Source: Elysia chlorotica
Lineage: Eukaryota; Mollusca; Gastropoda; Plakobranchidae
DNA length: 64,000 nt
Assembly (NCBI GenBank): GCA_003991915.1
Contig: RQTK01000093.1
Span: 546,645 to 610,644, forward strand
Direction of reading: 5' to 3'
Within the stretch, counting starts at the first letter, position 1. The number at the start of each line of letters is the position of its first letter. Under the pieces are notes generated by a model. It ran no database searches, had not been told where the DNA came from, and was given only the letters and a program-made list of their open reading frames with translations. This document shows positions 11,801-24,076 of this stretch, one piece after another. A program made the position numbers and the translations under genes.

Positions 11801-14800
11801 ACGCGGATCCTGATTGGGCGAGTCGTGGGTGGAGTACTGTCCCCTGGACGTCAGTGTGCCCGAGGCCATGGTGGATGTGCCGAACGTTCCTGAACTTCCG
11901 GTCTGGGTGAACGAGCGAGACAAGCCAGAGGCCTCCAGTAGCGCTGCGCGGAATTGCTGCAGAGAGAGAGAGAGTAATTGTCTACCACAGCAAGAGATAA
12001 AATTGACATTTAAAACAGAAGATATTGACAATCATAATATTTATAATGATAAACTCTGGACACATAATTTTATCTTTTCACTCTCAATAAAAGCTTCCAA
12101 AGTTGGTGTCGACAGAATTGAAGTAATGTCTACCCTAAAAAAGAACCATTTACACAAAGTGATCAAAGCTCAAATGACAAGGATTTTCTAGTGGTAGGAA
12201 AGAGCAGGCCACAGCTGCTTGCTGTGAGGGAGAATTATCTGTCGACCGATCTAGCTGTGAGGGAGAATTATCTGTCGACCGATCTAGCTGTGAGGGAGAA
12301 TTATCTGTCGATCGATCTACTCACATCCATGTCGACGTCAGAGTCAATGCTGTGCACAGATTCAAAGCACTCGGACAAATACTTGAGCGCCCGGGCGTGG
12401 AACATCATCTCAATCTGCACAAACTCACTCAGCACCGCCTGCAGTTGGGACAATCACACACGATAAGAACAAACATTTAAAGTAAGAGCAAACACAAAGT
12501 TATCTCAATGTTGGTTATGGGACAATCACACACGATAAGAACAAACATTTAAAGTAAGAGCAAACACAAAGTTATCTCAATGTTAGTTATTTACATTATT
12601 CAGCATAGGTACCTCATGATACTTTCCAAGCTAAGGTTTACATCATACAAAATCTCCAAGCACAATATATGGTGGAAAGCTTGGATTATCCCTCAATTTG
12701 CAAGGAACACTTTGTAAGTCATTCCATGAAATGATTTGCTTGTTTGAGCAAGATGCTATAAACAACACATTACTTTGAATTTTGGATACTAGTGAAGTAG
12801 CAAAAGAATATCAATTATTTATTCCATAGCCTTTGTTCAGCTGTGCTTTAACCTCTAAGTCCTTATACCGCTGCTTTGCACTGTTGCCTGCCTTCCCTAT
12901 ACTACTGCGCTACCGTTGGCGTCATTTATTGACTACTTATGTAGACCACATCCATTGATTCAGAAAAAGTCATGGAAAAAGTAAAACAGTAATTTAAAAA
13001 AAACTGTGATTTAAAAGTTAATTTGTAACAAACAAAACAAAAATAAAACCCAATGTGAGGTGATTATCGGCCGACCTTCATATCCGCCAGCTTATTCCTC
13101 TCAAACTGGTCTATCTCAGATATGAGGTTTTCTCCGTAAATGCCCGTCTCTTGTCGCATTCTCTGAAGATCCTTCATCGCCTGAGGCAATGAAATCAACA
13201 TAAATTATAAAATAATCTCATTTCATTGAGCAGCAATGTTTAATAGAAGGCAACACTAATTGTCCTAAATAGGCTGTCCTAAAGAAATAAAATTGATTTA
13301 TCTTTCTCAATGAAAGCAAACAATAAAATATTTTCATTGAAATATTATGGAATGTGTAATTTTGAGGCGTCAATTTATATGTGTAAATATGTGTAATTTA
13401 GGGGTATTAGGATTCTTTTTCTGCCTTTCCCTGGCAGAGCAAAAAAAAAAAAACAGAATAAAAAAAAGTGGAGATGACAGATAAACAGGAGTAAGTGAAG
13501 AAAAGTGGAGATGAGAGATAAACAGGAGTAAGTGAAGAAAAGTGGAGATGAGAGATAAACAGGAGTAAGTGAAGAAAAGTGGAGATGAGAGATAAACAGG
13601 AGTAAGTGGAGATGAGAGATAAACAGGAGTAAGTGAAGAAAAGTGGAGATGAGAGATGAACAGGAGAAAAGTGGAGATGAGAGATAAACAGGAGTAAGTG
13701 AAGAAAAGTGGAGATGAGAGATAAACAGGAGTAAGTGGAGAAAAGTGGAGATGAGAGATAAACAGGAGTAAGTGAAGAAAAGTGGAGATGAGAGATAAAC
13801 AGGAGTAAGTGAAGAAAAGTGGAGATGAGAGATAAACAGGAGTAAGTCGAGATGAGAGATGAACAGGAGTAAGTGGAGAAAAGTGGAGATGAGAGATAAA
13901 CAGGAGTAAGTGGAGATTGACGCCGCCGTCACAGTATCCGTCAGACGTTTGATGGAAGCTCACCTTGGACTGGGAACTGGGTTAAGTAAAATAGGTAAAA
14001 GACAAAAATCAGTAACACTTTTCACAGCCTCTTTTCTTTCCTGGTGGTAAAAAAATTACCAAGAACATAGCTCTAAGAGGACTTTAAGAACTCAAATATT
14101 GCATACATCTGGCTCAGTTAATCACAAAGGTTAGCTCAATTCATCAGTGTTTCAGCCTTTTCTCATCCAAATCTATACAATTTTGTTATTATGCATTACT
14201 CATTAGGTTCCTAAATTAAGAAATGAACCACCTTAATTGCATGCAGTATTGCAAACAAAATTTGCTGAAAAAGTTAGCAATGGTGTTTAAAGGCTATAAA
14301 GATGGGAAAGAAGTCAGGTTATTGTTCAACAGCAACAAAAAGAGAGTGTAGATCAGACCAAACATTCTTGCATATCTCTCTTCAAAGACTTTAATTTCAA
14401 CACTAATCAATGGAAACAAAAAGAAAAGGATACGACTTGTGGATCTGAAGCAGGCAGCTTCTGATGCAGCTTCTCTAGCTTTGCCAGCTGCTTCCTCTCT
14501 CTGTCCCACGCGTTCTGGTTGTTCTTTACCGTCGACTGAAGACAACGCACACACACACAAAGTCATAAGGCTCAATTATCTGGGTTTAGAATGTCTGATT
14601 CCTTAGAGTAAATACAAGTACAAAACTTCTGCAAAAGCTTTTGAAAAAAAGAATAATCATATCCAATGACCTTTTATTAGGTGTCCAATTTTTTAAAATT
14701 TCTGTATGAACATAAAGTTAAAAAGAAACTAATTTAGCATTAGTAAAGAAGATATAACCTAAATGCTTGTGAACGTTAAGATTGACAGGCTGAGATCTGA

Positions 14801-17800
14801 ACCTGTTATAGTGTCCAAGCTCTAGGCCTCTCACTGACAATGACGAGTGGTGTGCTATCTGACGCGACCTGGAGGTCAGTTTCTAGATGTCCAAGTAAAC
14901 TAAAATTATTTACAGAATAAGCCGCTTTTCTTTGACCCATTTAAAACTATCCTTATAAAAGCAATTTTGTAAATGATCTACCTCCTAAACACAAATTTCA
15001 CCAAATATGGTATTACAAATAACATAGTATGACACACTTACCTTCATATTTTTACAGACTGTTCCATATTTCATAAATGGTTTAAGAACTTTGGCTTCTA
15101 ATCGTTTTATCTGTGGAAAGATATAGGAAAAATGATTTTTATATAAAATATACCACGGTGGCAAAATATGTTCACTTTAGAGCAGCGAGCTCTAACAGTC
15201 TAAGCCTATAAATCTTCCAGCTCTATCTGACAGCTCACCACGGGCGGGCAAGCACTGTCTCTGGTCAGAAATTTGACCTGTGAGGCAGGAAAAGGCATGC
15301 GGATGGAATGTGCGATAAAATAAAGTGTTGAGTTTTGAAATTTTACCCCTAAGAATGCGCACAGGCAACCGATCGACACCTGCATCGGTGAAAAGTCATT
15401 AATCTCCCGATGACTCCCCGTGAGGCGGTGGTTGTCGCTGGCCTGTTAGGTGTCTGCTTATTTATTTCTCAAAACTAAAGTGAACGGAATCAGTGCATTT
15501 TCGCCGCCGTGTGACAGGTGTATGTAACAAAAGTTTTAAAATACAATTACACTGATTTTAATTTACAAGCAGTGCCAGTCATAGAGAGCGAGGCAAATCA
15601 CAGCTATTTACTTGGTGAACCTTGAGGGAATCTCCATGGCTGCATCCTTAATAGAATGAGAATAAGTGGATCGGTTAGTCTGGTTCTCACCCTGCCTCTC
15701 TTCATTCCCATTTAAAAAAGAATAAAGAAATATAGCTATAATTGTGATCACAACTATCAAAAACTGTTTTTTTCCCAACCTCCGTGTCTCTGTAATCTTG
15801 TACAGCTGCAAAGTTTTCAGCAAAAGTCATCAAACTTGAGGTGGACGAATTGTTGAGTTTCTCTGTCTGAGCGTACTCCTTCAGATGATGGGCAAAAAGA
15901 TCCCCTGTAATTTGTTACGGAAACAAAATTATGAAAATAAATAGAGATTGATGAATCAAAACTAGAAATTGATGAATCAAAACTAGAGATTGATGAATCA
16001 AAACTAAATAGAGATTGGTGAATCAAACCTAGAAATTGATGAATCAAAACTAGAGATTGATGAATCAAAACCAAATCATGAAATCTGAGAGCTTTAAATA
16101 TAGATAAAAAATAATTTTTGAAAGTATTTTTAAGGGTTGTTTTTTCTGCAATAAATTTAGCATCATTATTCATCAATTGTATTAAATAGAGAAACAAAGC
16201 TTTGCTATTTTGACTACCTCAGAGAAGGTTTGTATTCAAGTTAGATATCCTACACTCTGAGAACTATTTGTCACCAGTATATATATATATATACCCATTT
16301 CAAAGTCTATTTCAAAGGTATAGTTTGACATTTGAAAATTCCCTTATACTGAGAATACTTCAAATTTACCCACAAGATCTGATGAAGAAGCTCATAACGA
16401 GATACTTAGAAATATAAATGTATGTTTTCAACCAACCTTTGTCTCGTAATCTTGCAGACTTTCTGATGACAGAGCCGAGTGTCTCACAAAAAAGTCCATA
16501 ATATTTCTCTACAGTTGCAACCCTTGACTGAGCAAACTTGGCTTGCCCTTCTCTGTAAATTAAAAAAAAATTGTTATACTGTAGTTGTTGGTTCAGATTT
16601 ATTTCTGTACTTAGTCCTGCAATATTGCCCTTATAAAAAGTTTTGAACAAATTTTGTTTTTAATTTATGTTTTTCTGATCAGCTTCGAGTATATTTGTCA
16701 GCAATGTTAGCAAAAAAGATTTAAAACAAAATCTCTCTTTACACCAGAAGTTCTTATAAATTATCATGGATTTTGTTAAAAATGAATTGTGTTGTAGTTT
16801 TAATAATGCTATATTTTTGTGTGTGTGTGATCAGGAACTACTTCAATTTGGTGGGGGGGGTTCTCTATAAAGTGAGGGAGAATTCTCTCCCTCTCTCGGG
16901 GTTTAATGTCTCCTAGGTTCCTCTGGAGGGTCTTATATGGCAACGAGCCCCAAAAATAACATCTAACAATTTAATGTGCTGCCACACACAAGACAGGGCG
17001 GGGATACCATGACTCCTGTCTCAGCCGATCGCATTATAATGCATCGACCCAACGAGTTACAGGGGACGAACATAGAAAAAATAAATTTGCCGATTGTGGG
17101 ATTAGATCCGTGGACCTCTTGATCTGGAAACCAACGCTCTACCACTTGAGCTAGTTCTCTAAGCTAGATCTAGATACATACATAAATATGTAGGCCTACC
17201 TAGATTCTAAATCTAATAGTGGTACATGTATTAAGATATTATTTATTTTTCAACTGACACCATAAATATATGACAGTTTGATTGGAGGCATGCAGTTTTG
17301 TGCCAACCCAGTTTTTTACAGGACCATCTTGCTTCGACTGTGCTTTAACTTTGCGAGGTGGCAGTTGTCACCAGCACGATTTCAAAAAGTAAATGAATGC
17401 AAAATTTCAACATGGGAAGCAAATTGTCAAATTATTTAAAACCACTTTCTTCTTAAATAGTCTTGTGACAAACTGAGCACTCTCGTTTGATCATGGTCAT
17501 GATTGGGGGGGAAAAAAAAAGAAAACAATCTATACATTACCGTACTGCTACAAAAGTTTTAGAAAGAGAATAAATCTGGTGGCACTTCTTGAGTTTTGTG
17601 GTCCCTTACCTGTGAGGGATCAAATGGGTGGTCGGTCGTAATACGATTATCAAAATTGAACAACATACTTGCCAGCTGTACTCCCTATCTTTTTGTTATT
17701 TGAACAAAAAAATTTAATAAATATATATATTTATACCTGCCAGCTGTACTCGCTGTCCTTTTGTTGTTGTTTTTTTCCTTTCTTGTATTGGCATTATTTG

Positions 17801-18201
17801 TTTGATTTTTTTTTAAAAAGACATAGAGCAATTCGATTGTATTCAATTATTGATTTTAACACGGGTACAATTCGGGCGGGGAAGAGGGGTGAGACGAACA
17901 TACGCAAGCACTTATAAGCTGATGCAACCAACTCAACTCAACTCTCTCTATATCTGTCTCTCTCTCCCCACGGGTTGGCTGGCTCCGATGTAATCGAATC
18001 TCACCCACCCACCCAATTGATCGTCTACAGGTGAAGGGCCACAATACTCAAGGGGTGCGAATCTGGCGAACTGGCAATTGTTTACATTGGTTACGGTGTG
18101 TTTTAAGTCCGTGTGAGTAATGTTACAGAGTCAATATTTGAAAATAAGATGAATTGCATCAAATGTTACCTGTTTGCTACTGTACTGCTGACTTCACTCA
18201 T
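5835..18201 (-). CDS. CIBAR1: CIBAR/FAM92 BAR-domain protein, 9 recognised exons
   Basis: Exons, in transcript order: 18170-18201, 16437-16552, 15780-15904, 15042-15110, 14434-14535, 13076-13180, 12325-12438, 11771-11956, 5835-5921. The product is about 312 aa; human FAM92A is 289. It starts MSEVSSTVANREGQ. Family-typical blocks are VEKYYGLFCETLGSVIRKSARLRDK split over exon 2 (given here only as a landmark), FAENFAAVQDYRDTE in exon 3, IKRLEAKVLKPFMKYGT in exon 4, IDQFERNKLADMK in exon 6 and SEFVQIEMMFHARAL in exon 7. The last exon is a short acidic tail rich in D/E that ends ESDYK, as in the family. All junction phases agree, except that the join between exons 5 and 6 is about two to four residues short compared with the human protein. 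Family members bind membranes through a BAR-like dimer and act at the ciliary base and in mitochondria. Orthology to CIBAR1 rather than CIBAR2 is not settled. Confidence 0.9.
6545..6772. repeat. Degenerate ~110-bp dimer
   Basis: Two units around ATGGAAGTGTGTCTGTCCCA and CCCAAACTGCGGGTTTTCAA. Confidence 0.7.
7464..7850. repeat. 45-bp minisatellite, about 8.5 units
   Basis: The unit contains GTTAGTAGTACATGTGTGGT. Older diverged units lie at about 7190-7380. Open in frame on both strands because 45 is divisible by three. Confidence 0.95.
8114..8600. repeat. 63-bp minisatellite, about 7.5 units
   Basis: The unit contains CTTCAGCCACCGTGACAAAT and CTGACTGGTTTCTATGGCTG. It forms the left edge of the large direct repeat; one extra unit is at 10528-10620. 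Confidence 0.95.
8560..9590. repeat. Large direct repeat, copy 1
   Basis: About 1 kb, from the end of the 63-bp minisatellite through the foldback and tRNA-like units to an AT-rich end. It is repeated at 10560-11620 with a few percent difference and small indels. Confidence 0.75.
8660..8935. mobile_element. Foldback element with tRNA-like core, copy 1
   Basis: A perfect 22-bp inverted repeat (8674-8695 with 8898-8919) flanks a second inner pair, CCACAGTGGT with ACCACTGTGG (about 8721-8868). The core on the minus strand reads TGGTCTAGTGGT and GGGTTCTAATCCC, like tRNA A and B boxes. A related unit follows in plus orientation at about 9025-9180. Confidence 0.6.
9593..10502. mobile_element. Short piggyBac-type element with TTAA duplications
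   Basis: TTAA at 9593-9596 is followed by CCCATAATTTACC. The right end is GGTAAATTATGGG at 10486-10498 followed by TTAA (10499-10502). The 13-bp inverted repeat is perfect, and TTAA plus a CCC/GGG terminus is diagnostic of piggyBac. The element is about 0.9 kb, too short for a transposase. Inside, a minus-strand frame (10342-10022) encodes an acidic stretch rich in D, E and repeated DLDLD, possibly the leftover transposase N-terminus. The right subterminal region has GATAGCGGGC repeats. Confidence 0.75.
10503..11620. repeat. Large direct repeat, copy 2
   Basis: The second copy of the 8.56-9.59 kb block. It has only about one unit of the 63-bp minisatellite at its left end and an extra segment of roughly 30 bp near 11400. 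The piggyBac-type element lies between the two copies. Confidence 0.75.
10670..10955. mobile_element. Foldback element with tRNA-like core, copy 2
   Basis: Nearly identical to the element at 8660-8935, as part of the roughly 1 kb direct duplication. Again it is followed by a related plus-oriented unit, at about 11045-11200. Confidence 0.6.
12216..12312. repeat. 33-bp repeat, 3 units
   Basis: The unit GCTGTGAGGGAGAATTATCT plus GTCGACCGATCTA. It abuts CIBAR exon 7 (donor at 12324), on the intron side. Confidence 0.9.
12446..12592. repeat. 72-bp dimer at the CIBAR exon 7 acceptor
   Basis: Two units starting GGGACAATCACACACGATAA. The first begins only about 8 bp from the exon edge at 12438. Confidence 0.9.
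13487..13915. repeat. 37-bp minisatellite, about 12 units
   Basis: The unit contains GTGGAGATGAGAGATAAACA. Several units have internal deletions. It lies in CIBAR intron 5, near a possible microexon. Confidence 0.9.
15938..16075. repeat. 21-bp repeat, about 6 units
   Basis: The unit AAACTAGAGATTGATGAATC, with variants. In CIBAR intron 2, near the exon 3 acceptor. Confidence 0.85.
16905..17160 (-). mobile_element. tRNA-derived SINE, family A
   Basis: Minus orientation. The tRNA-like head is at the right end (GAGCTAGTTCT... side, with GGTAGAGCGTTGGTTTCCAG on the minus strand). It is followed by the GCTGAGACAGGAGTCATGG body. It lies in CIBAR intron 1. Confidence 0.7.
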
Positions 18202-18539
18202 CTTTGATGAATGTTTGTGAGTGAAAAGACACCGGGTTCATCCACGGCTCGCCAAAGTGGACAAGAAATTTTCGCTCGGGCGGAAAAGGCAATAATGCAC
18301 TTAAAAAACTAAAGAGTTCTCATTCACAGTAGCTGTTTAGAGAACTACCGGTGGTGGAACTGAAATGAAAAAATGTCTGTAAAATGTATGTATTGTGTCA
18401 GCTCTTATGCCTCAGGCAACATCTCCATCGCATGTAGGGAAACCTGGGAAAGCAACAGTAGACTAAGAGCTTTGTGTGACTGAAAATTATTAAATGTAAT
18501 GTAACGTTAGACGCTATAAACCTATTTTACCGACTGTTA

Positions 18540-20500
18540 TTAGAGGAAATGTGTAGTCGATTTACAACAAAATGGACAAACTGTGTGCTTATGCTAATTA
18601 TGACAATCGTTTTATGTAAAACCTGTAGATTGCTGTGTTTCAACAAAACTTGGTTGTACCAAAACATTTTGGATGATAATGTTGCTTTAAATGGTTTTCA
18701 TCTTTTCGAAACAACAGAAATAAGAACTCTGGCAAAAATCAAGAGGTGGTGTTTGTATTTATGTTAATTCAAAGTGGTGCAGCTCCAACTTACAGTCAAC
18801 ATAGCCATTTTGTGCTACTATGTATTACAATTTCGGCCCGTCCCTACTATCTACCCAGAGAATTTTCTCACGTCATTATAACATCTGTGTACATTCCACC
18901 AAGCGCCAATTACACACATGCAACAGAACTATTGTCGTCCCATATTCATTTACTAGAGACACAGTCTCCTGACGCCTTTAAAATTATAACCGGTGATTTC
19001 AACTCCTGTAATGTGAAAACAGCCTTTGACGGATATTGACAACAAACAGCATGTCCGAGGAGAGGGAGTAACACACTTGACCTCTTCTTTATCAATGTAA
19101 AAGACTCACATGTGTGCCAACCTATATACCCACTTGGGCGATCTAATATATACCTATTTGCCCACTTGGACGATCAGAGCACGATCTAAAATACATGCGA
19201 CCTGCGCACCAACCGCTCGTACAGAGAGAAACCCCGACACAGAAGTCCGTACTAATCGTGGACAGCGGAGACTCGGGAGACACAGGGGGCATTACTGGAG
19301 TGCACACACTGGTCACACAGCTAAAGACATTAACGAGCTCACTGACGCTCCCTGTTCTTTCATTAACTTCTGTGTTGTTGCTATTGTCCCACGAACAATT
19401 ATTAAAGTATCATATTCCTAACAACAAACCATGGGTGGCGGAAAGAGATTAAAGGCGTTTTAAATTTGAAATAAATTAACATACAAAACAAAGATAAAAT
19501 TGAAATAAGATCAGTACCCGGTACAGAAGGAGCTAAAACTAAAAGCAGTAAATAAGAAAGGTAAGGAGGATTACTTTACAAAGAGAAAATTGAAAAACAT
19601 TTCAAGGAGAGTAACATGAAAATCTCTGAAATGGTCTGAGTATGATGATTGACAGCGTGTGTTAGGAAAGTTTTCGAAAGGTGTGTTTTGTCTCACTTAA
19701 ATCCCATTGTTAATACGTTCATAAACCCTCTCCATTTTGCTTACAGACCTAACAGAGGCGTAGATGACGTCATTTTAAATGTTTTGAATAATATTAATGT
19801 TACTTTCATTTTTGGAAAAAGCATGTTCTTTCGTTCAGTTTATGTTCTACGATTTTCCCAGTGCTTTAAACACAATACAAACTCATTTACTTTGTGATAA
19901 ACTAATTTCCTGCAACATTTTCCATCTACTGTTCTTTGGATACTCGACTACCTGACCTCTCGACCTCAGCTAGTACGACTTACTCACTAAGCCCTTCCAC
20001 TACCTCTGACATTTTTATGACAGATACAGGAGCACCACAAGGCACAGTGCTTTCAGCTTTCCTTTTCTCTATTTACACATCAGACTGTAGACCGACACAC
20101 ACCAACTGCATCACTGATAAATTTGCCGACGACACTATACATGTACTGACTAGATTAATTACTGAAGACAATTATTTTGTGGAAGAGGTGAACACGTTTG
20201 TTGAATGGTGTGAGCGCAACAGAGTCGCTGTAAAATCTTAAAATCTTGAGTCGAGACGCTCGGCAAAATGTTCTCGCCTTTTAGCAAAGTTTGCCGAGCG
20301 GCGGGTAAATCTAGCAAAACCCAATTTTACTTATTGCGGCTTAAATCTTTCAATGTACCGGTACATGAAAATTTGTTACAAATATTGTACACATCCATTC
20401 TTACCAGTGTTCTGACCTTTGTCGTCTCATGTTGGGGTGGAAATTTGACAAAACAAGACACGCCACTGACCACCAAACAGACTCTATCTACGTGAAACCA
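18540..20500 (+). mobile_element. Decayed CR1/Rex1-like LINE, endonuclease and reverse transcriptase
   Basis: Broken frames in order: TWLYQNILDDNVALNGFHLF (18.6 kb) and RPYYLPREFSHVIITSVYIP then KIITGDFN (endonuclease, about 18.84-19.0 kb). Next come NPLHFAYRPNRGVDDVILNV (RT fingers, about 19.72 kb), GAPQGTVLSAFLFSIYTSDC and FADD (RT palm, about 20.03-20.13 kb), and a C-terminal ILTSVLTFVVSCWGGNLTK (about 20.4 kb). Several frame changes and stops show that it is dead. Spacing between the endonuclease and RT is shorter than in a full element, so internal sequence is lost. The family name is from motif memory only. Confidence 0.8.
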
Positions 20501-21027
20501 ACTTTTTTTTTTTTTTTTTTTTTTTGTAAAATTTTCACGCTGGCCACAGGGTAAAAAGTGCCCCAATTCCGAACAAAATAATCTATAATGACAACTTGTT
20601 ATTTGTTTGTTTTTACTAGGCGGCAACACCTTGTTAGAAAACACTTTCAATCAATCATATCCTACTTTATACTTAACAATTGCTGTATAAAATTCAAACG
20701 TCTTTTGTTTCCAAACCTTTTGCGATTTTTTGTGTAACAAATCAGTACCTAGGGCATTGGTTCGGGTGGAACTAGATCTAAATCTAGTGATCGCAAACAG
20801 AAGGGACAAATCTCATGCGAAAATGTGTACGAAAATAATGTTAGAAAACATCTCAGGTAGGTATAAAATTTTCAAGAAGAAATGCAAGCCCTATGTCTAG
20901 TATTAGATCTAGATTATAAATCTCTGATTAGGATTAGCGGAGTAGGATAAAGTGCCCCAACTCCAAACACAAACAACGCCTTCTCCTTTTATCCAATCCA
21001 CATAATTTATATCCATCTCCAATTAAT

Positions 21028-21110
21028 GTGACCGGCTGAGACAGGAGTCATGGTATCCCCGCCCTGTCTCGTGTGTGGCAGCACATAAAATTGTCAGACG
21101 TTAGACAAGT
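21028..21110 (+). mobile_element. SINE family A fragment
   Basis: The central body only (GTGACCGGCTGAGACAGGAG to AAATTGTCAGACG), with head and tail lost. Confidence 0.6.
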
Positions 21111-21749
21111 TAGAGCTTGTCAAAACAATAACTACGTCTAGCACAATTTTGCTCCGCGCTTAAGATTGAAATCACAAAAGCCAGAATATTTAAACCTTTT
21201 CTCTTGAAAAATATTGTTCTGGTTGTATTTTCATGGCAGTTCTTCGTATTCCAAGAGAGATCAACCCAGGGCCAAGACTCGGTGGGTCAGATGCTCAGCT
21301 CTCCCGGCTCCGTCCCAGAGAGGTCGAACGAGGAGTGACTAGATCCACTTTCTAGTTAACTTGCTGGAGAAGTCCCTGTTGTAGAGTTCACTGGTGCAAA
21401 CCCATATGCAACTCTCACGGGTATTTTTCATCTTAACTACGCGAAGTATAAATCGTAACGTTCACGCTTAAGTTGATGGTATGCAACTGTTTTAATGGCG
21501 CTCGTGTACTGTGTAGTTCTGTTTAGCTGACCCAGCGTGACCTTAAGACACACCCTACACGTCTTATTACTCTTAATTCCGAACACAAGCAACACCCTTC
21601 ATTGTTTGATGACACCTTATAATATATTCATTAAAAAAATTAATTGAATAAAGTAGGAATTTCCACATTAAAATTAACAGGCGGAAGAGGGGAGGGAGTA
21701 AGAGGACGAACAGCAGCAGAAGCTGATGTAGATACATAGGAGAAGGTGC

Positions 21750-21895
21750 AGGAGGAGCTGTTTCAGTACATGTGTATTGTGACCAGCTGAGACATAAGTC
21801 CTGGTGTACCGGGTTTTCCCCGATGTGCCTCTACCTCTACTCCTCCACAACATAGTCTAGTGGCTGACGATGGACGTAAACAAACGACATATAAA
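21750..21895 (+). mobile_element. SINE family B fragment
   Basis: The body and tail of family B (GTGACCAGCTGAGACATAAG to GATGGACGTAAACAAACGAC), lacking the head. Downstream sequence to about 21945 also matches the flank of the 23.5 kb copy, so the two derive from one duplication. Confidence 0.6.
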
Positions 21896-22859
21896 TCAAA
21901 CAAACACTGAACCGATATTCTCATAATTGAATTACCACCACAGAATAATAATTGTCACGTATATATCGTAACAACGTTATACCTGCACGCCCAAACTAGG
22001 CAATGACTGTGATTCCTTATATCACGAGAAACTAACTCACTCACGGAATGAGAGAGTGAGCGAACTTCAGTCGGACATTTTGAAAAGCCTATCTTCTTGA
22101 ATAAACCTGGCACGGTTAAGGCAGGGACCTATTGTTGTGCTGCCGATTAGCAATTGGTGAATCAGAAACACGAACTCCAGCATATTCCCTCCGCCTTAAC
22201 CGCGACAATAATTATTTAATGCCGTATGTGTCAAAAGAAAAATTTGCAAGCCAATATTTTACATTTTGCATAATACAAAAAAAAAACTCGCATAGACTCA
22301 ACAGTTTTCAGTGTACTGTTAATGTTATGTGAAAACAGACCTATGATAAAAGCTGGAAAAGACATACAAGATAGATCCAGATATAAAGGACTTCGTCTCC
22401 GGTCAAACTCTTACGGATTGCAATTTAAAAAGGGAGTATGACCACAGTAACATAATTGGGGCACAATTTCCCTCTGTTGATACATTCTTCTTTGAGTCTC
22501 AATCTGGGAATCAAGAGAACCGCTCTTATAACGAAAAAACAAGAAATCTCGCTTTCAGAGTTTCACTCTATTTCTCTGCAGTAGCTAAAGATTAAACAGT
22601 TTGAAATTGTTACTTGCGGACTTCGGATTTATTTTCTACGGACGAGTCGTGTGATTGGCTGTGAATACTTTTAATACCCCTAGACAAACAGAGCCTAACA
22701 GATTACCACCTCACCAGTAAATCTGTTACAATTACATATCTTCAAAGGGAAATGTGTACCAAAGGTGCACAATACAGGTTTATTAAGTGTACTAGAAGCA
22801 TAATAAAATTAAAAAATGATATACAGAAAATATAGATCTATGCTAGGGTGGAATTGAGA

Positions 22860-23345
22860 AAAGATAAGATAAGATAAGATAATCTTTATTTGTCCCTTTG
22901 AGGGAAAATCGATTTGAACATGTTACATGTATTTCATACATATAATTGTAACAAAAATAAACATGGTTACACAAAAAATGAAAAAGATACTATTTTTTAG
23001 AAAAACTAGAATCGATACACATTTTACATTACATTAATATGAGTGATGGCTCTTTACTGCATACTGAAGAAACAAATATTAAGTTTAACAAAAAAGAATT
23101 TAAGCATAATAGGAAAACGTGAACTTTTTCTTTTACTGCCATTCGCTCTTTTCCACACTATACTTACACACATACACAGCTACAAGCCTGCATAGACACA
23201 ATTGTTTCATGATGAGTTCCTCATTTGCCGTGAGCCTGATGGTACAAATGAGTTATTGTAGCGGTCCGTTCTAGCTTTAGGTTGAATCATGCGACCGCTG
23301 CGTGTGGAAGACTTAAACTCCTGGTTTAGTGGATGGTTGATATCT
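22860..23345 (-). mobile_element. 3' end of a second LINE
   Basis: On the minus strand the frame reads LNQEFKSSTRSGRMIQPKA, then NNSFVPSGSRQMRNSS and a stop. This matches the SGR...NRY-NSFVPS-R motif at the end of many non-LTR ORF2 proteins. It is followed by an untranslated segment and a short tandem TTATC tail (about 22861-22885 on the plus strand), as LINE 3' ends often have. Confidence 0.65.
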
Positions 23346-23469
23346 TTTTTTTTTAAACAGACCCCTCATGAACCCTATTTCACCTGTATTGTATTGTTTC
23401 CAAATCTGTCTACAGAATATGAACTTAAATAATATGGAAAGATCCAAATTCACAAAAATTAGAGGGGGC

Positions 23470-23705
23470 AGGGCTGGCTCAAGGATAGAACCTACAAAAT
23501 TTGCAGTCTCTACAGGCTCTAGTCAGGAGGTCTCTGGTTGATTCCTGGCCGTTCAGGCTTCATGGTTGGGCCTGTTTCAGTTCATGTGTATTGTGAACAG
23601 CTGAGACATAAGTCCTGGTGTACCGGGTTTTCCCTGATGTGCCTCTACCTCTACTCATCCACAACATAGTCTAGTGGCTGACGATGGACGTAAACAAACG
23701 ACATA
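23470..23705 (+). mobile_element. SINE family B, near full length
   Basis: A different head (GGGCTGGCTCAAGGATAGAA, TCTCTGGTTGATTCCTGG) carries a body related to family A (GAACAGCTGAGACATAAGTC). Its 3' end is GACGATGGACGTAAAC. It is followed by sequence that also follows the copy at 21750. Confidence 0.65.
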
Positions 23706-23930
23706 TAAATCAGACAAAAAATGAACCGATATTCTCATAATTGAATTACCACCACAGAATAATCATTATTTAATGATGGATGTGTCAAAAATTTGTTTCA
23801 CTCTATTTCTCTGCAGTAGCTAAATTTATTTCAGAACATGGCAGTGACTTTCAAGAACAGTACAGTAGCTACAATTTTACAGCACAAAAGATTATCGCTT
23901 GCACAGCTTTTGTATATTGACCAACGCTCA

Positions 23931-24076
23931 CTCAACTAAGAGGAAGGCAATATGTAGTTAATTCATTACAGACTTTTCTCACTCACTAAGAGGAAGGCAA
24001 TATGTAGTTAATTCATTACAGACTTTTCTCACTCACTAAGAGGAAGGCAATATGTAATTAATTCATTACAGACTTT
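23931..24076. repeat. 50-bp repeat, 3 units
   Basis: The unit AGGAAGGCAATATGTAGTTA, then ATTCATTACAGACTTTTCTC. Confidence 0.9.

Noticed and set aside
13370-13963. Leu/Ser-rich frames in two phases
   Set aside because: 37-bp minisatellite without stops; part of a CIBAR intron.
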